From Mycolicibacterium chubuense (GTDB lineage Bacteria; Actinomycetota; Actinomycetes; Mycobacteriales; Mycobacteriaceae): a DNA stretch of 64,000 nucleotides. Position numbers and translations under genes: made by a program. This document shows positions 52,201 to 60,900 of this stretch, piece by piece. Every line of letters begins with the position of its first letter. Position 1 is the stretch's first letter. Under the pieces are notes generated by a model. The model was not told the DNA's origin. It saw only the letters and a list, made by a program, of their open reading frames with translations, and did no database searches. The stretch spans positions 63,323 through 127,322 of the forward strand of contig NZ_JYNX01000019.1 in NCBI RefSeq assembly GCF_001044255.1, given 5' to 3'.

Positions 52201-52607
52201 GCCTTCATGCCGCTGACGCCGGATTTCTTGGCCCGCAGTACGTGATCGAGGATCGGGTACAGAAATGCCTCGGTCTTTCCGGAGCCGGTGCCCGTGGTCA
52301 CCAAGGTGGGTTGGGGACGGTCTTGGTGCTGTGTGGAGAACCGCTCGAATGCCCGCGCTTGGTGCCCGTACGGCGTGAAGTCGGGCGGCCACCAATCCAG
52401 ATGGTCACGCCAGCCATCGCTGGCTGGGGCGAACGGCAACCGCAACCGTACATACGGCCCTTTGAACATCCCGTTGTCGGGATCACCGATAAAGTCGGTG
52501 AGCGCCGCCTGCGCGTCGGGATCGGTCAGCGCGAATGTCGTTGCCAGGTAATCGGTCAAGCCCTCCCGCAGGTGCGTCGCCTGGAGTGTGGGAAGCAGTG
52601 CGCTCAT
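46227..52607 (-). CDS. Giant DEAD-box helicase with DUF1998 and Vsr-like domains
   Basis: 2126 residues. Superfamily 2 motifs: Walker A TTGTGSGKTEAFLYPILDH near 104-112, LVLDEFHTYDGAQGTDVAML near 236, SATLG near 288, and in the second RecA domain MGIDIGDLSTVMLG and YLQRVGRAGRLTGN. Several zinc knuckles occur between and after them. The DUF1998/MZB region has TVPGGTGYLAEFAD and the cysteine cluster CPCRDEERLACHRC near 1670-1683. From about 1790 a Vsr/PD-(D/E)XK-like domain reads VKPDFVLQ, then IAIFADGRSFH and KRAALRAAGYLVWSF. The last 80 residues repeat in the helicase at 61386. Size and layout recall DruE or a DrmA/DrmB fusion. GAGGG precedes ATG 52607. Confidence 0.87.
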   Translation of the reverse strand: MSALLPTLQATHLREGLTDYLATTFALTDPDAQAALTDFIGDPDNGMFKGPYVRLRLPFAPASDGWRDHLDWWPPDFTPYGHQARAFERFSTQHQDRPQPTLVTTGTGSGKTEAFLYPILDHVLRAKKSGVSGMKALILYPMNALANDQAERLATLISGDPALTAVTAGLYTGERGGGGRTRVSADGLITDRDLMHDSPPDILLTNYKMLDHMLLHPGRADIWRLSAESLQYLVLDEFHTYDGAQGTDVAMLLRRLGLTLKAHWTAASRVTEDDRARPLGKVTPVATSATLGSRAAPTAMLDFAHTVFGEPFGPGAVIEETRLTPDEWRRARLGSHDHAWRPIEPALPDALDRITNAAASATDNHAIAAAVFAELFERPIPSEFFGNPTQSELFETPGQSDLFQQSTHAGGPAVGSNLTIADMLDQLKRHRFIQAVLEHAVDAVSLPDLAEKVFPAVPVDRDAARTRDIQIRFLEFVFAMLSHVRAETGRAALGVDVHLWIRELSRVDRAVRTAAEYRWSDDGTSVDDELYLPAVFCRHCGRSGWGARLAPTGSALDVTDEAIRADHAAGASRFRSLISAPAEAQVSGGVQGLRWFHLDHRELLDTTPDPQSPEVVDGRVLPVLTLVGPEADEESKNDVCPACGAVDGIRFLGSAVATQLSVTLSNMFGDKHLDAAEKKALMFTDSVQDAAHRAAFVQARSHSLSLRTALRGALGDAELDLDELARAVIDRAGNDPMLRYQLLPPDLVDRDEFVPFWKSDVHPNSRRAAENKAKRRLRFDVDLEFGLQSRTGRTLELTGSVVAEVYLGAAHKAPILGRRALEKDDPTQLPLTGVSDAALSRWVRGTVERIRTRGGIHHDWLRPYLEKNANRYHLWGGRPRGQGMPAFPKGRPAPAFPALKSGTGALPEGFDPITAPSSWYAQWTSRCLDVSPHDGTFLAKALFAELAEQMLLSTVTTETGSVVYGLPAATVQVSAPTMDSLEDGRHLLVCDICQTPTPGSATTVDELDGAPCTLIRCPGRLHRSAKTDNFYRRLYDSTQMKRVVAREHTSLLPTKTRLDYETAFKRGGTDPQAPNVLVATPTLEMGIDIGDLSTVMLGSLPRSVSSYLQRVGRAGRLTGNSLVLAYVRGRGEHLPKLFEPLSVIQGDVRPPATFLNAEEILQRQYIAHIVDQFARDPQVAVPKDARSVLGDNGSDGWLTQLMDTAATRADALLDRFQAQFGSHLGPDAVAALRSFASPPSQGGPSGLTQRLMAAAHQWQVDLKELNERLATVEADLPEFERRATSPAATDDDRRAFKIAKGSRRLLGAQITSLTRDYWISVLERYGVLPNYTLLDDAVTLDVGVTWIDPDSNDYMGEQLSYQRGSRVALTELAPGATFYAQGLAVAIDAVDLGAGESNIHAWQICPQCGWVHSGPAAAVTAPVSSCPRCHSTGIADVSQHLAVVEMTRVSAEVRRDEATINDLRDNRQQEPFTVVTAADIDPTQVGRTWYRSSSSFGAEYLRRLDIRWLNLGARTSKGKTRMIAGQESASGLFRVCASCGQLDRDAGRNSRYEHRTWCRLRGSAVEDVRDIALARRLRTQGVLLHLPAQMEYDNFAHPSMAAAILLGLREVIGGSPEHLDVATISDALWAPDRRALLIHDTVPGGTGYLAEFADHTKVFAVLAAARQILRECPCRDEERLACHRCLLPFAAPYEMDKVSRLTALKLLDDILDVGAHGTPDVVAWTAEVTEKAPPSTPLSDESFLERDFYSSFIERLKLMGAAVVEKPGVYGPSATITLQGSKARKWSLRPQVSLDFVKPDFVLQTADPDIPRIAIFADGRSFHAVPGCNRVADDADKRAALRAAGYLVWSFGHEDLQRFKSGESVEPAWLDPKATSFVTSRFHVQPGLIRLQAKDPVSQLLEFVVAPDIEAWRHFSTWMPYLFVRGDNRVKSDADSVAAAARAALDGAAPFDAAGSDICWAYTDGGVTVAAGVRTTSDPPRAVLAVDDRDERLESLDGKAWKEWLRLSNWLGIADPDRVTARTLLTYGASAPSIQTDEPELSAEWQQLFDEAVSDAERDLIRALASAGATAPELGYETADGDVLDMAWASGRVAVVFEHSASVDGWTLCAPEIDEIVEALKLNGVV

Positions 52608-52610
52608 CGG

Positions 52611-53306
52611 CTACATCCCTCGCCCGGCGTTCCACAGTGCATGGTCTATCTCCCAGGCTGTCACGGGGCACTCCAGTCCGGCGCTGACGGCCGGCACGAG
52701 TGCGGCAATGAGGTCACGCGCACCCACAGGATCGACAGTCACTTCGTGAAGGCGAAACCATCGCAGCACCATTCGGTCGGGCTTGATGAGATCGTCCTGG
52801 CCGATGAGCATCCACAGGTAATCCCGCCGCACCGCATGGGCTCCCTCGCCGGGGATCTTTCGCAAGTCCGCGTTCACGGCGGCGAACCGCTCGTCGTCGC
52901 CGAACAGTGCAATCGCATCACCTAGATCCCCCACACCATGTGATCGAAACGCGTGGATGTGCCGAAGCACGGCATCGGCCTTCCGGATCCCGCCTCGGGT
53001 CGATGTGTTCTGCCGGTTGGTGGGCGAAATCAACTCCTCGACGCTCAGGTCAGCCAGTTCGGCAAGCGGGAGTGGATCGGGGCCGAGCGGCTCGCTCATC
53101 GGAATCGTGGGTTGCTCGACGCCGAACTTCGTGGCGAGTCTGCGCACCAATGGGACAACGACGTTGTCGTAATGTGCTCCAATGCTCCACACGGCGTCTG
53201 CGATGCACAAACTGAGGCTGACCCAACGCCGTTCTCGTGGTTGAGGATCGAGTGTGACGATGGCCTTGACTAGCGCATCGAACTTGGCTGCGTCTACACC
53301 GTGCAT
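52611..53306 (-). CDS. HhH-GPD (endonuclease III-like) fold protein
   Basis: 231 residues. The middle shows the helix-hairpin-helix of DNA glycosylases: ADLRKIPGEGAHAVRRDYLW near 145-165, followed by an Asp in LIKPDRMVLRWFRL that lines up with the catalytic Asp of the endonuclease III family. The catalytic Lys of bifunctional glycosylases (GVGRKTA position) is absent, so a monofunctional glycosylase or a non-catalytic DNA binder is more likely. ATG 53306 with AGGAG upstream is preferred over TTG 53309. It lies between the methyltransferase and the giant helicase with 3-base gaps on both sides, so it is surely part of the system. Confidence 0.65.
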   Translation of the reverse strand: MHGVDAAKFDALVKAIVTLDPQPRERRWVSLSLCIADAVWSIGAHYDNVVVPLVRRLATKFGVEQPTIPMSEPLGPDPLPLAELADLSVEELISPTNRQNTSTRGGIRKADAVLRHIHAFRSHGVGDLGDAIALFGDDERFAAVNADLRKIPGEGAHAVRRDYLWMLIGQDDLIKPDRMVLRWFRLHEVTVDPVGARDLIAALVPAVSAGLECPVTAWEIDHALWNAGRGM

Positions 53307-53309
53307 CAA

Positions 53310-56300
53310 TCACGCTCCTGCGCTTGCGATGTCGCTGAAGTGCTTGTGTGCTAACTCCATATCCCGTTCACGGTCAACACCGACGAACGGCTCGACATAG
53401 GTAACACCGTCGACCATCAAATCTTCGGACGTCAGCGCTCCCTTCTTCCGATACTCGGAGGCGAGCTTGCCCGGCAGTTGTCGGCCGTTCGCGTCGTACA
53501 GCGCGTCCCGCTCGTACTTCTGCAGCACCGGGAACTGAGTGCGGTAGATGGTCAGCAGCTCCTCCGCGGTGATGCCGAGCATGATCGCGACGATCGCGTC
53601 GACCTCCACAAGTGCTTGGCGGCGGTCGGCGGCACGGCGAAGCGGTGTCGCCCACTCCCATTTCGGTCCGGCCTCGCCCAGTGCTACGCGGTCAGCGTAG
53701 TCGACACCAATATGGGGAACCCACGAATCCTGTTGCCATGCATTGTCATAAAGCTCTTGCCAAAGCGGCCCGTAAGGGCGAACGAGGCAGTTCAAACGAA
53801 GGGTGCGCAGGAGAAGCTCAGATTCCAGCGCATGGTTGCGAATGTGTGGAAAGCGACGGACCACGTTCTGTGTCAGGTCAGCTACTCCCGCGACCTTCGC
53901 AAAGAAATCCACAGGTATGGACGACCAAAGCCCGCACGCCAGCACTACATCACGAGTGGTCTCTAGGCGTCCGGACAACACCAGGTGCATATGGGTCGGC
54001 TGTGGGGGAATTAACGCAGGATGCACTGTGCGGACCGTCGCGGGGTCCGCCATCCGTCTCCATACCAACCGGAAAAACGCGCAGCTCGGCTCTCCGCCCC
54101 ATCGCGGGTAGCCGGCGATGAATTCGCGGTATTCCTTTGCGATCTTGTAACTGGTTCGCGGAATGAAGTCGCCATCGATGGTTTCCAAGTCGACAATCGC
54201 GGTGTCTTGCCGACTTCGCGCGTTTGGATTGGGTTGCTGGAAAATCGGATTCGAGACCGTAAAATGCGGACCTTGAAGAATCACGTCTCGCCATCGGACG
54301 GGAACCTCGGAAGCGGATTCAAAATAACCAAGCTTACGATCTGCAGTCTCGTGCCAGCCTGCCGTCCAGTCGAACTTCGTTTCACCTAGTCGAGGTGCCG
54401 CAGCAATCTTGTCGAGAACTGCTGCACTAGCGAGGTTCACCGGATACACCATTCGCGCCTCGTCCGCCGGCGTTCCGGGCTCATCGAGCAGTGCAGCCCA
54501 GTTGGCTAGAACCGTCTCGTTCACGCTTACGATTCGCTCGCGGTGAGGTCGCATGTCCCAGTGATCGTCCTGGTCACGTACGCCAGGACTCGGTCCCGAC
54601 CCATCGTGCTGAAATGAACGTTCGAGAACATTCGGATGGTAGAGCCAACCTGCCTGGAGGAAGCTCACGTAGTCACGACGGATCCCGTAAAGATGTACGC
54701 CGAAGTCACGCTTATCGCTGATTTCTCCAAAAATGTATGCGTTGTTCTTAAACTGCCAGTGTCTTCGTAGTCTCCGATAGGTCTCACGACGCAAATCCTT
54801 GGCACGAAGTTCGCTGAAATGACTTTCTGGGTGGATTAGGCAAACACGACCCGTCTGAGACATCGACCGCCACGTCCGGTCCATGAAGCAACGGTACAAA
54901 TCAGGCTGAAGTCCTATAAGGAGAGGCCGCTCAACGCCTGAACGAAGATGCTCGGTTGTACCTGCTTGCGCCGCTCGCTCGTTAATGAAAAGGTCTAGTG
55001 CTTGTGACTCAGACAGTGTCTCATCACGTTTGATGCGCTTTATCTCTTCTGAAGGTTTATCTGTTAGCTGCCACCACGGGTCGAACTCGGCCAGTACCCC
55101 TGCCTCATCCCAGTCGGGACGCACCCACGGCGGGTTACCAACCTGCAAGTCAAAGCCGCCCCGCGCGAACACCGACGCAAAGTCGAGTTCCCAGTGGAAG
55201 AAGCCCTGCACCTCGGCGATGCGAGCCGCAACCCCCAGCCACGGAAATCCATCGAGCGCCTTGACGATCGGGAGCGCTTGACCGAAGGTGCGGTCGTTGT
55301 CCTCTGCGATATCCAGGTCTTGCCAGCTCAGATCGCCGGCGAGGCTGATCTGCCCGTGCTTTTCGAACTTTCCTGCTTTGGGTGGCACACCCAGGATCGC
55401 CTCCAGCCCACCGATCCATTGGTCCCAGTCGGGTGGCTCGATGTCGGTGGTCAGCGGCCAGGACCACAAGGCACACCAAGCGTCCATCACCCGGCGCAGC
55501 CGTCGGTAGGCGCCGTTCTCATCGTGCAGCACCGCCTCGATCTCTTCGCGGGTCACCGCTGCGCCAGACCCGTCGTGGGATTCCAAACCCCACACGTCGA
55601 TGTCGCGTCGGATCTCCGACTCAGCGATGGTCAACCGGCGTAATGTCAACTCCCACAGGGTCTCTACGCGCTGCGCAAGTGCCGCCAGACGTTTCTTGAT
55701 CGCCGTGCTCGGATTAGAGCGAATACCGTTGCGCCACTGCCGCAATTCTTCACGCTTATCGGGTGCGTAGGTTTTAGCCTCGGGAGTGTCGATGACCGCG
55801 GCCCAGCCCTCGGACGGCAGCAAGAAGTGGTGAATGCCCGCACCGATCTCGTCGCCGAGCGGCACGTCCTTGGGTACCTCCTTCAGCCACGCCTTCTTAG
55901 CCAGCGATGTCGGTGCGTAGACGGCTCGCCGCGCACCGATCAACGAATTACCCCGCCGCAGGTGGAGCCCGAACCACGGTGCCTGCAGGCCGGCGACCAT
56001 TGTGTCCAGCCACAGCGAGATTTCGGCCAGCTCAACCGCCGTGGCGTTCAGGTCCACTCCGTACACCTGGTGCAGCGCAAGGTAGGCCTTCACCTTCTGC
56101 AGCTCGACCTGATACTGGTCGGCGTCGATGACCTCGCCGCGGTCTTCCTGCTGACGCTTGAGGTATTCGGCAGCCAACTGGCGGACCGCCTCGATCGCGA
56201 ACGCCCCCGACCCGAGCGCGGGCTCGCAGATGGTCAGCTGGAGGATCTGCTCCGGCGTCGTCCGCTGCCCGTTCTGATCAAGAAGCTCTTCCAACGCCTG

Positions 56301-57911
56301 CGACACAACGAACTTCGTCAACACCTCAGGCGTGTAATACGAGGCCGACTGCTGGCGTTCCCGACCGGCGAGCCGGAACACGAAGGTGCCCTGTCGGTGG
56401 ATAACCGGAACGCGCTCGCCGGTGGACTCGTCCTCCACCGTTACGAAATCGGACTCCGAGAGGTGATCGGCGCGAGTCACCGGCACCACCCACGAACCCT
56501 TCTCCGGGTCGCCGTTCTTGGCGACCTCGTAGAGATCTTCGTCGGCGAAGAAGCCGGTGTAGGACATCAGGCCCTCATACACCGCGCCGAGCTGGTTGAT
56601 GCCGAGCTCGGCGTAGGAGATGAACCCGCGGTCGGCACCCCTGCGTCCCTTGGACTCTTTGGAGAGCAGCAGGTGTTGCAGTACCTGTTGTGTCGCCTCG
56701 TTGCTGAGCCCGACCTGGTCGATGAGCACGGTGGCAGTGGGGGCGAAGAGGTCGGCACGCAGCGCGTTGAACTCCAAACCGGCTGCCGGATCATCAGTTC
56801 CGTCACCGGCGACCGGAGTGCGGGGATGATGCCCGCGGTCGACGAGGTGGAACAGTTTGGCCAGCGACTGGTACAGGTGCGTGCCGGACCTGGCAGTGGG
56901 CGAGACCAATTCGGTCAGGGTCAGCTCACGCAACCGGTCCAGGCCGTAGCCCTCACCGTATTCCGGGGCACCGGACGGCAGCACACGCATCTCCGGGGAT
57001 GCTTCGGCGTAGAGCAGGAACAGGATGCGGTATAGAAAGCGCAGCGAGTGCTTGGCGAGTTGTTGGGCGTCGATCTCCTCCAGCGGCAGGCCGCGCTCGG
57101 CCCGGCGGCGCACCACATCGTTGGCGATGATCTCGATGGACAGCCGGATGCCCTCGCGCAGATCCTTGGACACCCCGACGGTGTGTTTCACCGAATCTTC
57201 GAGAACGCTCGTCCACCAGATGTTTCCGTCCGCATCGGGCAGCAAGGCCTGACGTCCGAGAATTGCTGCGGCGCGGTCGAGTTCACCACCGCGTTTGTCG
57301 TCGCGACGCTCGGTGACCACCAACAGATCGACGGCCAGATACCGACCCTCCGCCCACCGCTGAGCCTCGGCCAGCAGCACCCATTGCCCGGCCTGCACCA
57401 CGATGAATGCGGGGGGCTCGTCGGAGCGGAACGCGGCCGACACCGCCTTAGGCACCGACTCGATGGGCTTGCCGTCCTCCTCCCCCGCGTCGAGCAGCAA
57501 CCCGGTGTCGGGGGCGAGCAGGTCGTCGACCGATTCGACCGGGCGGGCCTGCAGGAACAAGGTGCTCGTCACACCGGCCGGCCGGGCGTTGGGCAGCCGC
57601 AGCTCGGTACCGGCACGCTCGCCGGTGTAGTCGGTCAGCGTCTCGGGGAAGCCGAGGACGGTCCGGATCAGGGCATGTGCCGCGGGCGCCCCGTCCGAAT
57701 CCTCCGCCAGCGTCGACAACGCAGTCTGCAGGTCACCGGCCGCGCCGACCAGCCGTCGTCGCACCGTGTCCCGACCCTCGGCAGCTTCGGCGTCCCACTG
57801 CTTGCGCAGCTCGAGCACCTTGCCCTGGAAGGACTCCCGAGGCGAGTCGGTGGTGAAGTAGTGCTCGCTGATCCAGTCTTCGCCGACGACGATGGAATCG
57901 TAGGACGGCAT
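53310..57911 (-). CDS. DrmMI-like N6-adenine DNA methyltransferase
   Basis: 1533 residues. A long N-terminal region (to about 520) precedes the methylase core: SASYYTPEVLTKFVVSQALE near 522-541, the AdoMet-binding motif ICEPALGSGAFAIEAVR near 561, VYGVDLNATAVELAEISLWL near 617, and the catalytic NPPW in GGFDLQVGNPPWVRPDW near 926. The C-terminal 600 residues are the target-recognition and specificity part. Layout and size fit class 1 DISARM DrmMI and PglX/Eco57I-type enzymes. It would methylate adenine in host DNA to mark self. ATG 57911 lies 3 bases after the SNF2 helicase stop, with AAGGA upstream. Confidence 0.88.
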   Translation of the reverse strand: MPSYDSIVVGEDWISEHYFTTDSPRESFQGKVLELRKQWDAEAAEGRDTVRRRLVGAAGDLQTALSTLAEDSDGAPAAHALIRTVLGFPETLTDYTGERAGTELRLPNARPAGVTSTLFLQARPVESVDDLLAPDTGLLLDAGEEDGKPIESVPKAVSAAFRSDEPPAFIVVQAGQWVLLAEAQRWAEGRYLAVDLLVVTERRDDKRGGELDRAAAILGRQALLPDADGNIWWTSVLEDSVKHTVGVSKDLREGIRLSIEIIANDVVRRRAERGLPLEEIDAQQLAKHSLRFLYRILFLLYAEASPEMRVLPSGAPEYGEGYGLDRLRELTLTELVSPTARSGTHLYQSLAKLFHLVDRGHHPRTPVAGDGTDDPAAGLEFNALRADLFAPTATVLIDQVGLSNEATQQVLQHLLLSKESKGRRGADRGFISYAELGINQLGAVYEGLMSYTGFFADEDLYEVAKNGDPEKGSWVVPVTRADHLSESDFVTVEDESTGERVPVIHRQGTFVFRLAGRERQQSASYYTPEVLTKFVVSQALEELLDQNGQRTTPEQILQLTICEPALGSGAFAIEAVRQLAAEYLKRQQEDRGEVIDADQYQVELQKVKAYLALHQVYGVDLNATAVELAEISLWLDTMVAGLQAPWFGLHLRRGNSLIGARRAVYAPTSLAKKAWLKEVPKDVPLGDEIGAGIHHFLLPSEGWAAVIDTPEAKTYAPDKREELRQWRNGIRSNPSTAIKKRLAALAQRVETLWELTLRRLTIAESEIRRDIDVWGLESHDGSGAAVTREEIEAVLHDENGAYRRLRRVMDAWCALWSWPLTTDIEPPDWDQWIGGLEAILGVPPKAGKFEKHGQISLAGDLSWQDLDIAEDNDRTFGQALPIVKALDGFPWLGVAARIAEVQGFFHWELDFASVFARGGFDLQVGNPPWVRPDWDEAGVLAEFDPWWQLTDKPSEEIKRIKRDETLSESQALDLFINERAAQAGTTEHLRSGVERPLLIGLQPDLYRCFMDRTWRSMSQTGRVCLIHPESHFSELRAKDLRRETYRRLRRHWQFKNNAYIFGEISDKRDFGVHLYGIRRDYVSFLQAGWLYHPNVLERSFQHDGSGPSPGVRDQDDHWDMRPHRERIVSVNETVLANWAALLDEPGTPADEARMVYPVNLASAAVLDKIAAAPRLGETKFDWTAGWHETADRKLGYFESASEVPVRWRDVILQGPHFTVSNPIFQQPNPNARSRQDTAIVDLETIDGDFIPRTSYKIAKEYREFIAGYPRWGGEPSCAFFRLVWRRMADPATVRTVHPALIPPQPTHMHLVLSGRLETTRDVVLACGLWSSIPVDFFAKVAGVADLTQNVVRRFPHIRNHALESELLLRTLRLNCLVRPYGPLWQELYDNAWQQDSWVPHIGVDYADRVALGEAGPKWEWATPLRRAADRRQALVEVDAIVAIMLGITAEELLTIYRTQFPVLQKYERDALYDANGRQLPGKLASEYRKKGALTSEDLMVDGVTYVEPFVGVDRERDMELAHKHFSDIASAGA

Positions 57912-57914
57912 GGC

Positions 57915-60900
57915 TCAGAGTTCCTTTCCGGCAACGGGGGTGGCGGTCGGCACGATGACCAGCAGCGGGCGAACCAGCTGCTGGGTGGGGGCCAACAGGT
58001 CGGCCAGGCGCTGTTCCTCGGTGATGCGCTGCCCGAGCTTGCCCACCTTCGAGCGCTGCGCTCCGACCAGCTCAAGTTGTTGCGCATCGGCGTGCCAACG
58101 CTGGGCCCGCTGACGCCACTGCGCCAGGCGTTCGGTGGTCACCTGTTCCTGCACATCGAGGATCCGACGCATCTCGCGGCTGGCGTGCTCGACTGCGACG
58201 GGGATCAGCGCCTGGTAGCGATCGGGGTCCGCGATGGCTCCGGGGTTGGAGGCGCCAGGTTTGAGCCCGGTCTGTGTGGTGAGAAAGCTGATGTCCTCGA
58301 GAGCCTCCACCATGCAGAAACCGGGGTTGGCCGGGTTCGGGAACTCGGCGGTGGAGAACACGCGCGAGATCAGTTGTCCTCGTTTGTTGCTCAGTGTCCC
58401 CATGAGCAAGACGGTGGGTGCATCGACGTCGCCGCGGATCGCGAACACCTGGTTGCGGCCCAATGCCGTCAACGCGCGGTCGCTGGCCCAGTCCAGCACG
58501 GGGTGCAGCGGGCCGAGGAAGTGAGCCTCCGGCCAGGTGGTGTTGTTGACGCCCTTGCCTTCTCGCGCGATGCGCAGTTGGGCGGTGCCCACCGTCGGGT
58601 TGGTGGCGAGCTTGAGGCGCTCCAATACCCGACCGTGATGCAGGTAGTTCTGCGGCAGCTGCGCCAAACGTTGCCGAAGGTCGCGGGGCGGGGACAGCTC
58701 GGCGATGCCGTGCGGGGCGCTGACGGTCCAGCCGATGCCGCCCTGCTCCGGTTTCGCGTGCGGTTTGTCGTGGAATGCGGCGTGCAGTGCCTCGTCGAGG
58801 AAGGTCAGGTCGTCGGGATAGAGGCTCTGGCGGGGTGAGGCCGGAAGCGGCGTCGCGGTCGCCTCGGCCGCGTCGAACTCGGCGAAGAACGCGTCCAGGT
58901 CGTCCCCGGCAGCGACCTCGTCGGCGGTACGGACCGCGTCGTCGAGGTCGGCACCCTTGGCGAGCACATCGCGGATCGCGTTCTCTTCCTCGGTGACGCT
59001 GTGCTTGCCCATCAGCGAGGTCACGTCACCGAGCGTTTCGTGGGCCTGGTTCTCCCGCTCCAGCAGCCGCGACAGCACCCGCAGGTCGCCGGAGAACTCG
59101 GGGTCGGAGGGTTCGAGGATCAGCGAGGAGATCACCGGCGGATGCTTCTGCCCGTAGCGGTCGATGCGGCCGTTGCGCTGCTCGATGCGGATGAGACTCC
59201 ACGGGATGTCGTAGTGAATCAGGTGGTGGCACTGCGCGTGCAGGTTCACCCCTTCGGAGGCGACGTCGCCGGTCACCAGCACCCGGATAGGTGAGGTTTC
59301 CAGCTTGAAGTTGTCGACGATCTCCTGCTGCTCGACGTCGGAGAGTCCGCCGTGCAGCATGGCGATGTTCTCGTCCTTTAGACCGAGCGCCGAGGGCAGG
59401 CTTCTCCTCAGCCAGGCCAATGTGGCGATGCGTTCGGCGAACACAACCGCCCGCGTCTCGGATCCCTCGCCGACCCCGATCTGCTTGAGACGCTTGACCA
59501 ATGCGGCGAACTTGCCGGCCTGCTCCCCCAACGCTGCCGAGTTGAGCTTGTCGAGGGTGTTGAGGGCCTTGAGCTCGGCCCGCTGCGCCGGCACGTTCTG
59601 GTCGAGCTTGGCGCGACGCTGTTTGATCGACTCGGCCAGCGCCGCCGGCGAGGACAGGAACGCTTTGGCCAATGTCCACGGGAACAACGCCTTGGTGTCG
59701 CCGGAGTAGGGCGAGCTGCCGGTGGCGGGGTGCAGCCAGGTCTGCGACAGCTCGGCGGCGACCGCGTCCTCCGCGGCGGACGGCTTGACCAGCAGGTGCA
59801 CGGGCTCGGCGCGTTCGGCCCAGTCGCTGCCGACCTCGGCGGCCACGTCCGGGCTGTGCCGGTGCCGACGGATCAGCAGTGACTCGACGTCCTCTTTGGT
59901 GAAGCTGCCGTCGGCGTGCACCACCGTCGGGTCCAGCAGCCGCAGCAGTTCGGCGAAGGATCCCTCCTTGCCGTTGTGCGGGGTGGCCGACGCCAGGATC
60001 AACGCCTCGGTGTTCGGGGCCAGTACGCGGGCCAGTTCGTTGTTCTGGGTGCCGGCGTTGGTGAGGTTGTGGGATTCGTCGATGACCACGGCGTCCCATT
60101 GCTGGCGTTCGAGGTGGGCTTTGTAGCGGGGGCTCTTGAGCGTATCGATGGAGATGATGGCCCGCTTGAAATAAGTGAACGGGTTGCGGGTGGCGGGCAG
60201 CTTCTGGCGGACCTTCTGGATGCCGGTCGAGTCGAGGCGGACGAACGGCAGCGCGAACCGGCACCACAGTTCGTGCTGCATCTGCTCCAGGACATGCTTG
60301 GGGGTGACGATCAGAATGCGTTCACCGCGGCCCCGGCGCACCAGCTCAGACAGGATCATGCCGATCTCCAGCGTCTTGCCCAGACCGACGGCATCCGCGA
60401 TCAGGATGCGCGGACGGATGTGCTGCGGGTCCAGCGCCTTCGTGACCGCCGCCTGTTGATAAGCCAGGGCATCGGCGAGCATGTGCGTCGAGACCGTCAG
60501 GGTCTGGTCGCCGTACGGGACCGGGGTCTTGCGCAGCAAGGCCTCCAGCCACAGGCGGGAGTCGCGGTAGCCCGACGAACCGTCCGCTACGACCTTCGCC
60601 TTGCTCGGATCTTGAACCTCAATCTTGTCGAGGCTGGAGTAGAACGCTGCCGTGGTCTCGGCGACCAACTCGGAGAGCCCACGCACCCGGACCAGCCAGC
60701 CGTCGGCTCCCTGCTCAGCAGAGGTGACCAGCCATTCTTCGTCACGGATGACGACGATCGAGCCGGGGGCGACGTTGAGTTCATGGGGGTTGTCTACAAC
60801 GGGGGCGGACACGTCATCTCCGGGAGGTGGTTTAGCTGGGACGGGTTTACGGACAACTGCGATTGGCGGGAACAATGGTGTCGTCACTTCTGGCTCCGCT

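Noticed and set aside
57048-58838. Plus-strand open frame spanning the methylase/SNF2 junction
   Set aside because: It runs across the boundary of two well-supported minus-strand genes and has no recognisable domain.
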